NCBI RefSeq assembly: GCF_026393345.1
Contig: NZ_JAPLAI010000048.1
Location: 42,256-106,255, forward strand
Source of the DNA: Microbacterium sp.
GTDB taxonomy: Bacteria > Actinomycetota > Actinomycetes > Actinomycetales > Microbacteriaceae
Reading direction: 5' to 3'
DNA: 64,000 nucleotides
The notes below the pieces were generated by a model. That model saw only the letters and a list, made by a program, of their open reading frames with translations, ran no database searches and was not told where the DNA came from. This document shows positions 8,686-17,875 of the stretch, one piece after another. Positions within the stretch are counted from its first letter, which is position 1; every line of letters starts with the position of its first letter. The position numbers were made by a program, and so were the translations under genes.

Positions 8686-10071
8686 TCAGGCGCCGCGGAG
8701 TCGTTCGGCGAGGTAGGTGTGGAGCTGGTCGAGCGGCACCCGCTCCTGACCCATGGTGTCCCGGTCGCGGACGGTGACGGCGTGGTCGTCGAGCGAATCG
8801 AAGTCGACCGTGACACAGAACGGCGTACCGATCTCGTCCTGGCGGCGGTAGCGGCGGCCGATGGCGCCGGCGTCGTCGAAGTCGACGTTCCAGTTGCCGC
8901 GCAGGTCGTCGGCCACCTGGCGCGCCAGCGGCGACAGGCGCTCGTTGCGGCTGAGGGGGAGCACCGCGACCTTGACCGGCGCCAGACGCGGGTCGAGCCG
9001 GAGCACGGTGCGAGTGTCGGTGCCGCCCTTCGCGTTCGGCACCTCCTCCTCCTCGTACGCATCCACGAGGAACGCCATCATCGAGCGGGTGAGACCGAAG
9101 GACGGCTCGATCACGTAGGGGGTGTAGGTCTCGCCGGAGGCCTGGTCGAAGTACGACAGCTTCTGGCCTGACGCCTCGGCGTGGCTGGAGAGGTCGTAGT
9201 CGGTGCGGTTGGCGACGCCCATCAGCTCGCCCCACTCCTTGCCGGGGAAGCCGAACTTGTACTCCACGTCGATCGTGCCGGCGGAGTAGTGGGCGCGGTC
9301 GTCCTCGGGCACGTTGTAGCGGCGCATGTTGGCCGGGTCGATGCCGAGATCGATGAACCAGTTCCAGCACGCCTCGACCCAGTGCTCGAACCACTCCTGC
9401 GCCTCCGCGGGCGGGGTGAAGTACTCGATCTCCATCTGCTCGAACTCGCGGGTGCGGAAGATGAAGTTGCCGGGCGTGATCTCATTCCGGAACGACTTGC
9501 CCACCTGGCCGATACCGAACGGCGGCTTCTTGCGGCTGGCGGTGAGCACGTTGGTGAAGTTCACGAAGATGCCCTGCGCGGTCTCCGGACGCAGGTAGTA
9601 CAGGCCGCTCTCGTCGTCCACGACGCCGAGGTACGCCTTGACGAGCCCGGAGAACGCCTTCGGCTCGGTGTACTGACCCTTGGTGCCACAGTGGGGGCAG
9701 GGGACATCGGCCAGACCGTTCTCGGCGGGGCGACCCTTACGGGCCTCGAAGTCCTCGATGAGGTTGTCGGCGCGGAAGCGCTTGTGGCAGTGCAGGCACT
9801 CCACCAGCGGGTCGGTGAAGGTGGCGACGTGACCCGATGCCTCCCAGACGCGCTTGGGCAGGATGATCGAGGAGTCCAGGCCCACCATGTCGCCGCGGCT
9901 GCGCACGAACGTCTGCCACCACTGGCGGCGGATGTTCTCCTTCAGCTCGGTGCCGAGGGGGCCGTAATCCCACGCGGAGCGAGAACCGCCATAGATTTCA
10001 CCGGCCTGGAAAACGAACCCGCGGTGGCGGGCGAGGGCGATGACTTTGTCGAGACGGGACTGCTCGGCCAC
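8686..10071 (-). CDS. glyQS: Glycine--tRNA ligase, dimeric type
   Basis: 461 residues. Charges tRNA-Gly with glycine in the cytosol. Class II synthetase features include [12 protein letters not shown] near the N-terminus, the [19 protein letters not shown] region (motif 2) and the C-terminal [10 protein letters not shown] motif 3 and anticodon-binding domain ([12 protein letters not shown]). A zinc-type CxxH-CxxC set ([17 protein letters not shown]) is seen near residues 100-150. The GTG at 10071 with GGAG five bases upstream is chosen rather than a start 20 codons earlier that would add residues not typical of the family. Confidence 0.97.
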   Translation of the reverse strand: MAEQSRLDKVIALARHRGFVFQAGEIYGGSRSAWDYGPLGTELKENIRRQWWQTFVRSRGDMVGLDSSIILPKRVWEASGHVATFTDPLVECLHCHKRFRADNLIEDFEARKGRPAENGLADVPCPHCGTKGQYTEPKAFSGLVKAYLGVVDDESGLYYLRPETAQGIFVNFTNVLTASRKKPPFGIGQVGKSFRNEITPGNFIFRTREFEQMEIEYFTPPAEAQEWFEHWVEACWNWFIDLGIDPANMRRYNVPEDDRAHYSAGTIDVEYKFGFPGKEWGELMGVANRTDYDLSSHAEASGQKLSYFDQASGETYTPYVIEPSFGLTRSMMAFLVDAYEEEEVPNAKGGTDTRTVLRLDPRLAPVKVAVLPLSRNERLSPLARQVADDLRGNWNVDFDDAGAIGRRYRRQDEIGTPFCVTVDFDSLDDHAVTVRDRDTMGQERVPLDQLHTYLAERLRGA

Positions 10072-10178
10072 GGTGGCTCCAATGGTCGGGAACGGGGCGC
10101 GGAGATCGCGGATGCCGCGAGCCGGCGGCATCCGTCGATTCTAGCCGCCGTGTTCCGTCGGCACCCCGCGCAGCCGGG

Positions 10179-11312
10179 TCAGCGGCGGACGGTCTCCCGG
10201 GCGACGGTGAACTCCTCCAGAGCGAGCGGGTCGATCTCGACGCCGAGGCCGGGACCCGTCGGCACCCGCACGTGGCCGTCCTCGAGCACCGCGGGCTCGG
10301 TCACGATGTCGCGATGGTAGAACCGGTCCGACGCCGACACGTCTCCCGGCAGGGTGAAGCCGGGCAGCGCCGCGAGCGCCGCGTTCGCGGCACGGCCGAT
10401 GCCGGTCTCCAGCATTCCGCCGCACCACACCGGGATCCCCGCGTCTCGGCACAGGTCGTGGATGCGGACGGCCTCGAGGTACCCGCCGACTCGACCCGCC
10501 TTGATGTTGATGACCGAGGTGGCGCCGAGCGCGAGCGCGTCGGTGGCGGCCTTCAGCGAGGTGATCGACTCGTCGAGGCACACCGGCGTGCACAGCATCC
10601 CCGCGAGCGCCGCATGGTCGACGAGGTCGTCCTCCTGCAGCGGCTGCTCGATGAGCAGCAGATCGAAACGGTCGAGCTCGGCGAGGGTGTCGGCGTCGGC
10701 GAGCGTGTACGCGGAATTCGCGTCCACCTGCAGCGGGATGGTCCCGAACGCCTCCCGGACGGCGGCGGTGTCGGCGACGTCGCGGCCGGGCTTGATCTTG
10801 ATCTTGATGCGCACGTAGCCCTCGTCGAGGTAGCCCCCGACGGCGTCGACGAGCGCCGATGGGTCGGCCTGGATGCCGACCGAGACGCCGCTCGGCACCC
10901 GGTCGCGGACGGCGCCGAGGTAGCCGCCGAGGGGGCGCCCCTGGGAACGCAGTGCGGCGTCGAGCACCGCGAGCTCGAGGCCGGCCTTGGTCATCCGGTG
11001 CCCGACGAACGGGGCGAGGACGCCCGCCACCTGTTCCGGTGCAAGGGTGTGCGCATCGAGCAGCGCCGGGATGAGGTAGCGCCGGGCGACATCCCACGCG
11101 CCCTGGGTGTACTCGCTGGAGTACAGCGGTGCGGACTGCGTGACGATCTCGCCCCAGCCGTCGCCGTCGGGGGTGTGCGCACGCACGACGATGACCTCGC
11201 GCACCGCCTCGGTGCCGAACGAGGTGGTGAACGGGCTCACCAGCGGGATGTGCAGCACCCGCAGTTCGAACCCGTCGAGGGTGACGGATGCGGCCGGTTC
11301 GCGTGTGGGCAT
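10179..11312 (-). CDS. Enolase-superfamily enzyme, o-succinylbenzoate synthase / N-acylamino acid racemase type
   Basis: 377 residues. Conserved catalytic set of the muconate-lactonizing subgroup: the Lys pair within RIKIKIKPG (about 170-174), metal ligands Asp197 (VDANSAY), Glu222 (IEQPL) and Asp247 (LDESI), and Lys271 (NIKAGRVGG). Closest in pattern to OSBS/NSAR (MenC-like) enzymes, which may make o-succinylbenzoate in menaquinone synthesis or racemise N-succinyl amino acids; the two cannot be separated by eye. No other men gene is adjacent. The ATG at 11312 is chosen since the upstream extension carries palindromic repeat sequence. Confidence 0.85.
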   Translation of the reverse strand: MPTREPAASVTLDGFELRVLHIPLVSPFTTSFGTEAVREVIVVRAHTPDGDGWGEIVTQSAPLYSSEYTQGAWDVARRYLIPALLDAHTLAPEQVAGVLAPFVGHRMTKAGLELAVLDAALRSQGRPLGGYLGAVRDRVPSGVSVGIQADPSALVDAVGGYLDEGYVRIKIKIKPGRDVADTAAVREAFGTIPLQVDANSAYTLADADTLAELDRFDLLLIEQPLQEDDLVDHAALAGMLCTPVCLDESITSLKAATDALALGATSVINIKAGRVGGYLEAVRIHDLCRDAGIPVWCGGMLETGIGRAANAALAALPGFTLPGDVSASDRFYHRDIVTEPAVLEDGHVRVPTGPGLGVEIDPLALEEFTVARETVRR

Positions 11313-11333
11313 GCCGCCAGGGTAGCGGCGCGC

Positions 11334-11397
11334 GCGCGAGTGGTCAGTCGTGGCGGGAATCCGCGCCCCCAAAGTCGCCACGAGTGCCCACTCGCGC
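11334..11397. repeat. Intergenic palindrome, 22-base arms
   Basis: Arms 11334-11355 and 11376-11397 are inverted copies matching at 20 of 22 bases, separated by a 20-base loop. Each arm begins, read outward-in, with GCGCGAGTGG and ends near CGTGGCG. It sits between the HhH-GPD gene and the enolase-superfamily gene, both leftward. A related sequence, ACGACAGCCCACTCGCGC, occurs at 61628-61645. No T-run follows, so a simple intrinsic terminator is not indicated; a dispersed REP-like repeat is more likely. Confidence 0.75.
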
Positions 11398-11405
11398 AGT
11401 GGGGG

Positions 11406-11975
11406 TCAGGCCTGCTTCGCGGCGGCCTTCGCGGCGCGCTTGGTCTCGCGCACCTTCCCGAGCGCCTCGGGACTCGTGATGTCGGCGACCGAGCGGAACG
11501 AGCCCTCCTCGCCGTACGGGGCGGATGCGGCCCGCCAGCCCTCGCCGGTGAATCCGCACTGCTTGCCGAGCAGCGCCAGGAAGATCTTCGCCTTCTGCTC
11601 GCCGAACCCGGGGAGCGCCTTGAGGCGCGTCAGCACCTCCGCGCCGGTGGGGTCGCCGTCGGTCCACAGTGCCGCCGCGTCGTCGTGCCAGTCCTCGGCG
11701 ATGGCGGTGCACAGTGCCTGCACGCGTGCCGCCATCGACCCGGGGAAGCGGTGCACCGCGGGCGTCTGCGAGAACACGGCCGCGAACTCCTGCGGGTCCA
11801 TCGCGGCGATCGTCGCCGCATCCATGCTGCCGGTGCGCTCGAGGATCTTCCGGGGACCCGCGAACGCGGTTTCCATCGCGATCTGCTGGTCCAGCAGCAT
11901 CCCGATCAGAAGGGCCAGCGGGTTCTCGCTCAGCAGCTCGTCGGCGTCGGCGTCGTCGGTGATGTGCAGGGCCAT
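11406..11975 (-). CDS. HhH-GPD-type base excision repair glycosylase-like protein
   Basis: 189 residues. N-terminal NPLALLIGMLLDQQIAME resembles the first helices of the HhH-GPD fold, and the helix-hairpin-helix reads LKALPGFGEQKAKIFLALL at about 121-139. A Lys/Ala-rich tail ends the protein. The catalytic Asp normally found about 20 residues after the hairpin is not clear, so enzyme activity is uncertain. This shortened type is common in actinobacteria and is often annotated only as HhH-GPD family. The ATG start lies 3 bases after the hemA stop, hinting at cotranscription with hemA. Confidence 0.85.
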   Translation of the reverse strand: MALHITDDADADELLSENPLALLIGMLLDQQIAMETAFAGPRKILERTGSMDAATIAAMDPQEFAAVFSQTPAVHRFPGSMAARVQALCTAIAEDWHDDAAALWTDGDPTGAEVLTRLKALPGFGEQKAKIFLALLGKQCGFTGEGWRAASAPYGEEGSFRSVADITSPEALGKVRETKRAAKAAAKQA

Positions 11976-11978
11976 GGG

Positions 11979-13292
11979 TCAGCCGGCGAGATCCTGGGCG
12001 TCGTCCGCGATGTCGGGCTCGGTCGCCGCAGACACCTGGATGCCGAGGAGGGCTTCGAGTGCCTGCACGTAGTCGTCGGCGCGGCCGTGCTCGGCCATCT
12101 CGTGTGCCCGCGTCGTGGGCGTGTGGAGGAGCCGCCCGACGAAGTGGCGCAGGGCATGCTCGGTGCGGCCGTCGTCGCCCTTTGCGCGGGCGCGTTCGAT
12201 CTCCTCCTCGAGCAGGTCGAACGCGTGGCGGCGCAGGGCCACCACGGCCGGGGCGACCGCGCGTCGCTCGCCGGCGACGAGGAAGCGGTGGGCGGCGTCC
12301 TGCACCAGGGCGCGGGCGGCGTCCGTCGCCTGCAGCTCCTCGAGCGGCGCATGCAGCCGGATGGTCTCGAGGTCGAGCACTTCGGTGCCGGTGACCCCGG
12401 CGACGTCGGGGTCGACGTTCCGGGGCAGGCCCAGGTCGATCACGAGACGGCGCGGCACGGGGGTGCCCACCGGGCACCGGGACGGCCCGGTCGACTCGCC
12501 GCCGAGGATCGCCGCGTCCAGCACGTGATGCTCCGCGGTGGTGCAGGTGATGATGAGGTCGGCGCGGCGGGCGGCGGTGGCGTAGGCCGCCTGCTCGACC
12601 CAGTCGATCGCGTGCTTGTGCGCGAAGCGCTCGGCGCGGCCGGAGGGGGAGTACACCGTGATGTCGGTGGCGCCGCGGTCGCGGAGGGCAGCGAGGGTCG
12701 CGGCGGCGTAGGCGCCGGTGCCGACAAGCAGCACCCGCAGCATTCCCCAGTCGGCGACGCGGCTGGCGGCCAGGTCGAGGCCCAGGCGCACGAGGGAACG
12801 GCCGGCGCGGCCGAGCGCGGTGGTGTTCTTGATCTCGCGCTGCGCCTCGGACGCGCGCTGGAACAGGCGCTCGAGTTCGGCGGAGGTGGTGCCCTCGGCG
12901 CGGGCCTCGGTCAGCGCGCGGCGCACCTGCCCGGCGATCTCACCCTCGCCCACGACGACGGATTCGAGCCCGGCGGCGACGGCGAAGAGGTGCTCGGCGA
13001 CCGCGGGGCCGGAGATCACCCGGTACGAGCCTTCGAGGTCGGCGGCGGTGACGCCGGTGGCGGATTCGATGGCCATGAGGGCGGCCTCGACGCCGACGGT
13101 TCCGGCGGCCGTGACGGGCTCGTCCATGTCGACGTAGGCCTCGAAGCGGTTGCAGGTCGCGACGACGACGGCACCCTGTACGCAGTCGTCGTGCGCGGCG
13201 ATCATCGGGGCGATCGGGGCCGGGGGTGCGCTGAGCCGCTCGAGGAGGTCGAAGGATGCGGTCTTATGACTCGCGCTCACGCACAGCAGCAC
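11979..13292 (-). CDS. hemA: Glutamyl-tRNA reductase
   Basis: 437 residues. Reduces glutamyl-tRNA to glutamate-1-semialdehyde, first step of C5 tetrapyrrole synthesis. The N-terminal [16 protein letters not shown] and the catalytic-cysteine motif [11 protein letters not shown] are present; a NADPH-binding Rossmann region ([17 protein letters not shown]) and C-terminal dimerization helices follow. GTG at 13292 is chosen because the family begins right before LLCVSASHK; longer readings run into the divergent hemE region. It is divergent from hemE with 88 bases between starts, so both are probably driven from that gap. Confidence 0.95.
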   Translation of the reverse strand: MLLCVSASHKTASFDLLERLSAPPAPIAPMIAAHDDCVQGAVVVATCNRFEAYVDMDEPVTAAGTVGVEAALMAIESATGVTAADLEGSYRVISGPAVAEHLFAVAAGLESVVVGEGEIAGQVRRALTEARAEGTTSAELERLFQRASEAQREIKNTTALGRAGRSLVRLGLDLAASRVADWGMLRVLLVGTGAYAAATLAALRDRGATDITVYSPSGRAERFAHKHAIDWVEQAAYATAARRADLIITCTTAEHHVLDAAILGGESTGPSRCPVGTPVPRRLVIDLGLPRNVDPDVAGVTGTEVLDLETIRLHAPLEELQATDAARALVQDAAHRFLVAGERRAVAPAVVALRRHAFDLLEEEIERARAKGDDGRTEHALRHFVGRLLHTPTTRAHEMAEHGRADDYVQALEALLGIQVSAATEPDIADDAQDLAG

Positions 13293-13380
13293 GAGGAGTG
13301 AGTCTACTCCGCCCGCTCCCGTGCGCTCCCTGAACCCGCGCGCAGCTGCCGTGAAGGACGCGGGTGGGAGGATGGACGGC

Positions 13381-14412
13381 GTGCCCACCGCATCCCTTCT
13401 GCTGCGCGCCCTGACGGGCGACCGTCCCGATCGTCCGCCCGTCTGGTTCATGCGACAGGCGGGCCGGTCCCTGCCGGAGTACCGCGACCTGCGCGTCGGC
13501 ACTCGGATGCTGGATGCCTGCCTCACCCCGGACCTCGCTGCCGAGATCACGCTGCAGCCGGTGCGCCGCCACGGCGTGGACGCCGGCATCTTCTTCAGCG
13601 ACATCGTCGTGCCGCTGCGCTTGGCCGGCATCGACGTCGAGATCGAGCCCGGTCGGGGGCCGGTGTTCGCGAACCCGGTGCGCACCGCATCCGACGTCGC
13701 CCGCATCACCGCCGTCGACCCGGGCGAGGTGGCCGCCGCGGCAGAACCCATCCGCGCCGCCGTCCGCGCCGTGGTGTCGGAGCTCGGCGACACCCCCCTC
13801 ATCGGCTTCGCCGGCGCCCCGTTCACCCTGGCCGCGTACCTCGTCGAGGGCGGTCCCTCCAAGGAGCACCTCCGTGCCCGCGCCATGATGCACGCGGACC
13901 CGGCGGCCTGGCATGCGCTGGCCGGCTGGCTCGCGCAGGTCTCCGCCGCGTTCCTGCAGGCGCAGACGGATGCGGGGGCCTCGGCCGTGCAGCTGTTCGA
14001 CTCGTGGGCGGGCTCGCTGTCGGTGGCGGACTACCGTGCGTTCGTCGCGCCGCACTCGCAGGCAGCGCTCGCCGCCGTCACGGTTCCCCGCATCCACTTC
14101 GGCGTCGGCACCGCGCACCTCCTGCCCGACATGCGCCTCGGCACCACCGCGGACGCGGTGGGCGTGGACTGGCGGACCCCGCTCGACGAGGCGGCCGCCG
14201 CGCTCGGGCCGGACGTGACGGTCCAGGGCAACATCGACCCGGCGCTGCTGCGCGCCCCGTGGGAGGTGCTCGCCGCACACGTGGACGATGTGCTCCGCCG
14301 TGGCCGCGCCGCCCGGGCCCACATCCTCAACCTCGGCCACGGCGTGCCGCCGGACACCGACCCGACGGTCCTCACCCGCATCGTCGAGCACGTGCACGCC
14401 ACGGCGTCATGA
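13381..14412 (+). CDS. hemE: Uroporphyrinogen decarboxylase
   Basis: 343 residues. Converts uroporphyrinogen III to coproporphyrinogen III. Family signatures [18 protein letters not shown] near the N-terminus and [14 protein letters not shown] in the middle are exact in style, with C-terminal [16 protein letters not shown] at 13381 is preferred, with GGGAGG nine bases upstream; an ATG six codons... upstream within the same site is too close to that ribosome site. The stop overlaps the hemY start by four bases (ATGA). First gene of the rightward heme operon. Confidence 0.95.
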   Translation: MPTASLLLRALTGDRPDRPPVWFMRQAGRSLPEYRDLRVGTRMLDACLTPDLAAEITLQPVRRHGVDAGIFFSDIVVPLRLAGIDVEIEPGRGPVFANPVRTASDVARITAVDPGEVAAAAEPIRAAVRAVVSELGDTPLIGFAGAPFTLAAYLVEGGPSKEHLRARAMMHADPAAWHALAGWLAQVSAAFLQAQTDAGASAVQLFDSWAGSLSVADYRAFVAPHSQAALAAVTVPRIHFGVGTAHLLPDMRLGTTADAVGVDWRTPLDEAAAALGPDVTVQGNIDPALLRAPWEVLAAHVDDVLRRGRAARAHILNLGHGVPPDTDPTVLTRIVEHVHATAS

Positions 14413-15893
14413 CCGAGCCGCTCGACACGCTGGCCGCCCACGCGCACGGCATTCGCGTCGCCGTCGTCGGCGGCGGGATCGGCGGAATGGTCGCCGCCCT
14501 CGAATTCGCCAAGGTCGGGATGACCGTGACGCTGTTCGAAGCCACGGAGCGCCTCGGCGGCGTGCTGCGCGCCGCCGACGTCGCGGGACTCCGCCTCGAC
14601 GTGGGGGCGGAGAGCTTCGCCACCCGCGGTGGCCACGTGCGTCGCTTCCTCGACGAGCTCGGCCTCTCCGACGCCATCGTCCGCCCGACGGGCGGCGGAG
14701 CGTGGGTGGCGGGCGTTCCCGGCGTCGGCGCCGCGCCGCTCCCGCGCGGCGGGGTCCTCGGCATCCCGGAGAACCCGTGGGATCCCGCGGTGCGCCGCAT
14801 CCTCGGCTGGGGCGGCGCCTGGCGTGCCTACCTCGACCGGCTGCGCCCTCCGCTCACGATCGGTCACGACCGCAGTCTCGGACACCTGGTCCGCAGTCGC
14901 ATGGGTGACAAGGTGCTCGACCGGCTCGTCGCCCCGGTGACCGCCGGCGTCTACTCCTCCCGCCCCGATGACATCGACGTGGATGCGGCGGCTCCCGGCC
15001 TGAACGCCGCACTGACCCGCACCGGCTCACTCAGCGGCGCGGTGGGCCAGCTGCGCGCCGGACGCGCCGCCGTGCCGGGGAGCGCCGTCGAGGGTCTCGA
15101 GGGCGGGATGACCCGCCTGGTCGACGCGCTGGCCGCACGTCTGGGCGAGTTCGGCGTCGACGTCCGGCTGAACTCCCCGGTGGACCGGCTGCAGCGCGGG
15201 CGCGCCGGATGGGACGTGCACGCTGTCGCCCCGCCCGCCGAGATCGAGGCCGACGGACCGTCCGATCAGAGCACCACGGTGGACGTCGTGGTCGTCGCCA
15301 CCACCGAGGCCGCCGCCCGCCGGCTGCTCTCCCCGGTGGTCCCCGGTCTCGCCCCCGCCGCCGGCACCGCACCGGTCGTCGAGATCGTGACCCTCGTCGT
15401 CGAGGCGCCGGAACTGGATGCGGCCCCGCGCGGCACGGGTGTCCTGACCGTGCCGCACGCCTACCCCGCCAAGGCCCTCACGCACTCCACCGCGAAATGG
15501 TCGTGGGTCGCCGCCGCGGCGGGCGCCGGTATCCACGCCCTGCGGGTGTCGTTCGGGGCACAGGGCGAGGAGCCCGCGACCGCGTCGCTGTCGGACGAGG
15601 ATGCCGCAGTGCTCGCGCTCGCGCAGGCGAGCGCGCTGCTCGGCGTGCCGCTCGAACGATCGCAGCTGCGCGGCGCGCACCGGGAACGGTTCGTCCAGTC
15701 CCAGCCCGCCTCCGTCCGCGGTCGGGCGGCCGCCGCCGCTGCAGATCGCGCCGCCGTCCGTGCGGTGCCGGGCCTGGTTGCCGTGGGTGCCTGGCTCAGC
15801 GGCACCGGACTCGCACAGGTCATCCCCGACGCCGTCGACGAGACGGTGGCCGCGCGGCGCGCCGCTCTCTGGGACGGCTCCGGCGACGCCTAA
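14409..15893 (+). CDS. hemY: Coproporphyrinogen III oxidase / protoporphyrinogen oxidase (HemY type)
   Basis: 494 residues, FAD enzyme. Dinucleotide-binding [17 protein letters not shown] near residue 18 and the substrate-side [14 protein letters not shown] match HemY/CgoX. In actinobacteria, which use the coproporphyrin-dependent route, this protein oxidises coproporphyrinogen III to coproporphyrin III (established for the family). The presence of hemQ downstream supports that reading here. Starts by ATGA overlap with hemE. The C-terminal AIPGLVAVG-type segment and [11 protein letters not shown] end the FAD domain as usual. Confidence 0.93.
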   Translation: MTEPLDTLAAHAHGIRVAVVGGGIGGMVAALEFAKVGMTVTLFEATERLGGVLRAADVAGLRLDVGAESFATRGGHVRRFLDELGLSDAIVRPTGGGAWVAGVPGVGAAPLPRGGVLGIPENPWDPAVRRILGWGGAWRAYLDRLRPPLTIGHDRSLGHLVRSRMGDKVLDRLVAPVTAGVYSSRPDDIDVDAAAPGLNAALTRTGSLSGAVGQLRAGRAAVPGSAVEGLEGGMTRLVDALAARLGEFGVDVRLNSPVDRLQRGRAGWDVHAVAPPAEIEADGPSDQSTTVDVVVVATTEAAARRLLSPVVPGLAPAAGTAPVVEIVTLVVEAPELDAAPRGTGVLTVPHAYPAKALTHSTAKWSWVAAAAGAGIHALRVSFGAQGEEPATASLSDEDAAVLALAQASALLGVPLERSQLRGAHRERFVQSQPASVRGRAAAAAADRAAVRAVPGLVAVGAWLSGTGLAQVIPDAVDETVAARRAALWDGSGDA

Positions 15894-16030
15894 CCCCGCA
15901 TGACGCTCCGGGAGACCGGGGGTCAAGGTCCCAGGCGTCGAGTGGTTTGTCAACCGGATGCCGATAGCGGCATATGGCACTACTGTAAAACCACCTTTCC
16001 GCTCCACCGACATCATCGTGAGGAGACCCC
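15894..16030 (+). promoter_or_regulatory. Intergenic region with candidate promoter for the small-gene trio
   Basis: 137 bases with no gene. A TTGTCA hexamer at 15947-15952 and either CATATG (15971-15976) or TACTGT (15981-15986) could form a sigma-A-like promoter. A short hairpin, TGCCG ATAG CGGCA, spans 15959-15972 and overlaps that spacer. A GAGGAG ribosome site precedes the next start at 16031. This suggests that the trio and perhaps hemQ onward have their own promoter instead of relying only on hemE. Assigned by eye. Confidence 0.35.
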
Positions 16031-16474
16031 ATGAGGGGCAAAGCAGGACTCATCATCGGTTTGGCCGCAGGGTACGTTTTGGGTACCCGTGCCGGGCACG
16101 AACGCTACGAGCAGATCAAAGAGCAGGCCCTGAAGGTCTGGAATCTTGACCCCGTGCAGAAGCAGGTTGCCAAGGTCGAGCAGTTCGGCAAGTCCGCCAT
16201 CATGGCGCTGCCGTCCACCCTCTGGAAGGGTGCGCAGAAGGTCACCGCCGCGGCGACCACCAAGGGAACTCCCGGTCAGCGGCTCGATGCCGCGATCGAC
16301 GCGGGCGAGGACGCGGCCAAGGATGTCGCCGATGCGGCGGAGACCTCGGCAGAGGCCGTCAAGGACGCCGCCGAGAACACGGCGACCGCCGCGAAGAAGG
16401 CCGCATCGAAGGCGGGTTCGACCGCATCGAAGGCGGGATCGACCGCATCCGATACCTCCTCCACCGGGAAGTGA
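16031..16474 (+). CDS. YtxH-like small envelope/stress protein
   Basis: 147 residues. The N-terminus GKAGLIIGLAAGYVLGTRAG is a single Gly-rich membrane helix of YtxH style. The middle is polar, and from about residue 85 the chain is an Ala/Lys/Asp-rich helix with repeats such as KAGSTAS resembling LEA-like sequences. Molecular role unknown in this family. ATG start with GAGGAGA upstream. Followed after one base by the holin-superfamily gene. The trio sits inside the heme operon between hemY and hemQ. Confidence 0.75.
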   Translation: MRGKAGLIIGLAAGYVLGTRAGHERYEQIKEQALKVWNLDPVQKQVAKVEQFGKSAIMALPSTLWKGAQKVTAAATTKGTPGQRLDAAIDAGEDAAKDVADAAETSAEAVKDAAENTATAAKKAASKAGSTASKAGSTASDTSSTGK

Positions 16475-16475
16475 C

Positions 16476-16886
16476 ATGACGACGCCCCGAGGCTTTCGTG
16501 ACAAGGCCGACGAGGGTCTGCTCACCCTGATCGGCGAGATCCCCGAACTCGTCCGCAACCTGATCGTCGCCGAACTCAACGCGGCCAAGAAGTGGGCCGC
16601 CGCGGCCGGCAAGAACGCCGGGATCGGCGCCGGCTGGGTACTCGGCGCGCTGTTCCTGCTGTTCTGGTCGATCCCCGCGTTCGGCACCTTCGTGATCGCG
16701 GGACTGTCTTCGTGGTGGCCGGTCTGGCTCTCCGCGATCGTCGTCTTCGGCGCGATGCTCGTCATCGCCGTCGTGCTCGCGCTGCTGGGCTTCTTCCGGT
16801 TCAAGCGCATCGGTAAGGGGAACCCCGTCGCCTCCGTTTCCGAGGATGTACGGGCCGTCAAGGAGGTCACCACAGATGAGTTCTGA
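16476..16886 (+). CDS. Phage holin family protein (actinobacterial holin superfamily III type, not a phage gene here)
   Basis: 136 residues. Two hydrophobic helices, about 48-72 and 77-105, are preceded by an amphipathic segment (LTLIGEIPELVRNLIVAELNAAKKW) and followed by a basic tail, the layout of the Phage_holin_3_6/ACT holin-superfamily proteins. These chromosomal proteins are common in actinobacteria beside YtxH and DUF3618 genes; no lytic role is implied. The ATG starts just after the YtxH stop, and the end overlaps the next gene by 11 bases. Confidence 0.8.
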   Translation: MTTPRGFRDKADEGLLTLIGEIPELVRNLIVAELNAAKKWAAAAGKNAGIGAGWVLGALFLLFWSIPAFGTFVIAGLSSWWPVWLSAIVVFGAMLVIAVVLALLGFFRFKRIGKGNPVASVSEDVRAVKEVTTDEF

Positions 16887-17148
16887 CGTTCCCGTGCCCC
16901 GCACCGGTGTGGCGCTCGGCATCACCGACCCGGTCGAGAAGGCGCGTGCGGAGCTGAAGGCCACCCTCGCCGCCATCGAGGTCAAGGCCAATGTTCCCAA
17001 GCGCGCCAGCCGCGCCGTAGAGCAGAAGGCTGCACAGTTCCGGCACTTCTCGCGGCAGAATCCGGCCGCCGCCATCGCTACCGCAGCGGGTGTCGCCGTG
17101 GCCGTCGGCGCGGTTGTCTGGGGCGCGGTGCGCCTCTACACCCGCTGA
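16876..17148 (+). CDS. DUF3618-like small membrane protein
   Basis: 90 residues. The segment ARAELKATLAAIEVKANVPKRASRAVEQ matches the DUF3618 style, and the last 25 residues form a membrane helix (AAIATAAGVAVAVGAVVWGA). AGGAGG at 16860 lies upstream of the ATG, inside the end of the holin-like gene, which supports this short start. Third member of the trio embedded in the heme locus; a 52-base gap separates it from hemQ. Function unknown. Confidence 0.75.
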   Translation: MSSDVPVPRTGVALGITDPVEKARAELKATLAAIEVKANVPKRASRAVEQKAAQFRHFSRQNPAAAIATAAGVAVAVGAVVWGAVRLYTR

Positions 17149-17200
17149 TTCGGGATCGGCGGCGTTTGCCGCATCCGTTCCCGAGGGCGAAACTGGAACA

Positions 17201-17875
17201 ATGACCGATTCCGAGGGAACAGCCGCGCAGTACACACTCTGGGCGGTCTTCCGCCGTGACCCGAACCGCCCGGTCACCGAATCCGACGACACCGAGCTCG
17301 CCGAGATCGTCCAGCTCATCGAGGCCGGCGGCGTCACCGTGCGCGGCTTCTACGACGTGAGCGGGCTGCGCGCCGACGCCGACCTGATGGTGTGGCTGCA
17401 CGGGCCGGATGCCGACGGACTGCAGCGGGACCTGCGGCGGCTGCGTCGCACGGAGCTCCTCCGCCCGCTCCTCCCGGTGTGGAACGCCATGGGGGTGCAC
17501 CGCGACGCCGAGTTCAACCGATCCCACGTGCCCGGATTCCTGCGCGGCATCGAGCCGAAGGAATGGCTCGTCGTGTACCCGTTCGTGCGCAGCTACGAGT
17601 GGTATCTGCTGCCGGAGGAGGACCGCCGCCGGATGCTGGCCGACCACGGCCGCAAGGGTGCCGCGTTCACCGGCGTCGTCGCGAACACGGTCGCGAGCTT
17701 CGCGCTCGGCGACTACGAATGGGTGCTGCCGATGGAGGCCGACGAGCTCACCGACCTCGTCGACATGATGCGCGAACTCCGTTACACCGAGGCCCGCCGC
17801 CATGTGCGGGAGGAGGTGCCCTTCTACACCGGCCGCCGCATCCCGACCTCGGCCATCCCGGAGGTCCTGTCGTGA
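17201..17875 (+). CDS. hemQ: Coproheme decarboxylase HemQ (ChdC)
   Basis: 224 residues, chlorite-dismutase-like fold. Catalyses the last step of the coproporphyrin-dependent heme pathway, turning coproheme into heme b with peroxide. YPFVRSYEWYLLPEEDRR carries the conserved tyrosine region of the family, and DHGRKGAAF supplies the proximal histidine area. The 4-base GTGA overlap with hemC shows translational coupling. In many actinobacteria ferrochelatase (hemH/cpfC) lies next to hemQ; here it is absent from the cluster. Confidence 0.93.
   Translation: MTDSEGTAAQYTLWAVFRRDPNRPVTESDDTELAEIVQLIEAGGVTVRGFYDVSGLRADADLMVWLHGPDADGLQRDLRRLRRTELLRPLLPVWNAMGVHRDAEFNRSHVPGFLRGIEPKEWLVVYPFVRSYEWYLLPEEDRRRMLADHGRKGAAFTGVVANTVASFALGDYEWVLPMEADELTDLVDMMRELRYTEARRHVREEVPFYTGRRIPTSAIPEVLS

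Noticed and set aside
6661..13301. Very long plus-strand open frames opposite the FHA, aminotransferase, glyQS, enolase and hemA genes
   Set aside because: Shadow frames of well-identified minus-strand genes; low-complexity translations without motifs.
13293..13886. N-terminal extension of HemA
   Set aside because: Runs antisense through the start of hemE; the conserved GluTR N-terminus begins at 13292.
16476..16886. Prophage remnant because of a holin-family gene
   Set aside because: No other phage gene; this holin superfamily is a normal chromosomal neighbour of YtxH/DUF3618-type genes in actinobacteria.
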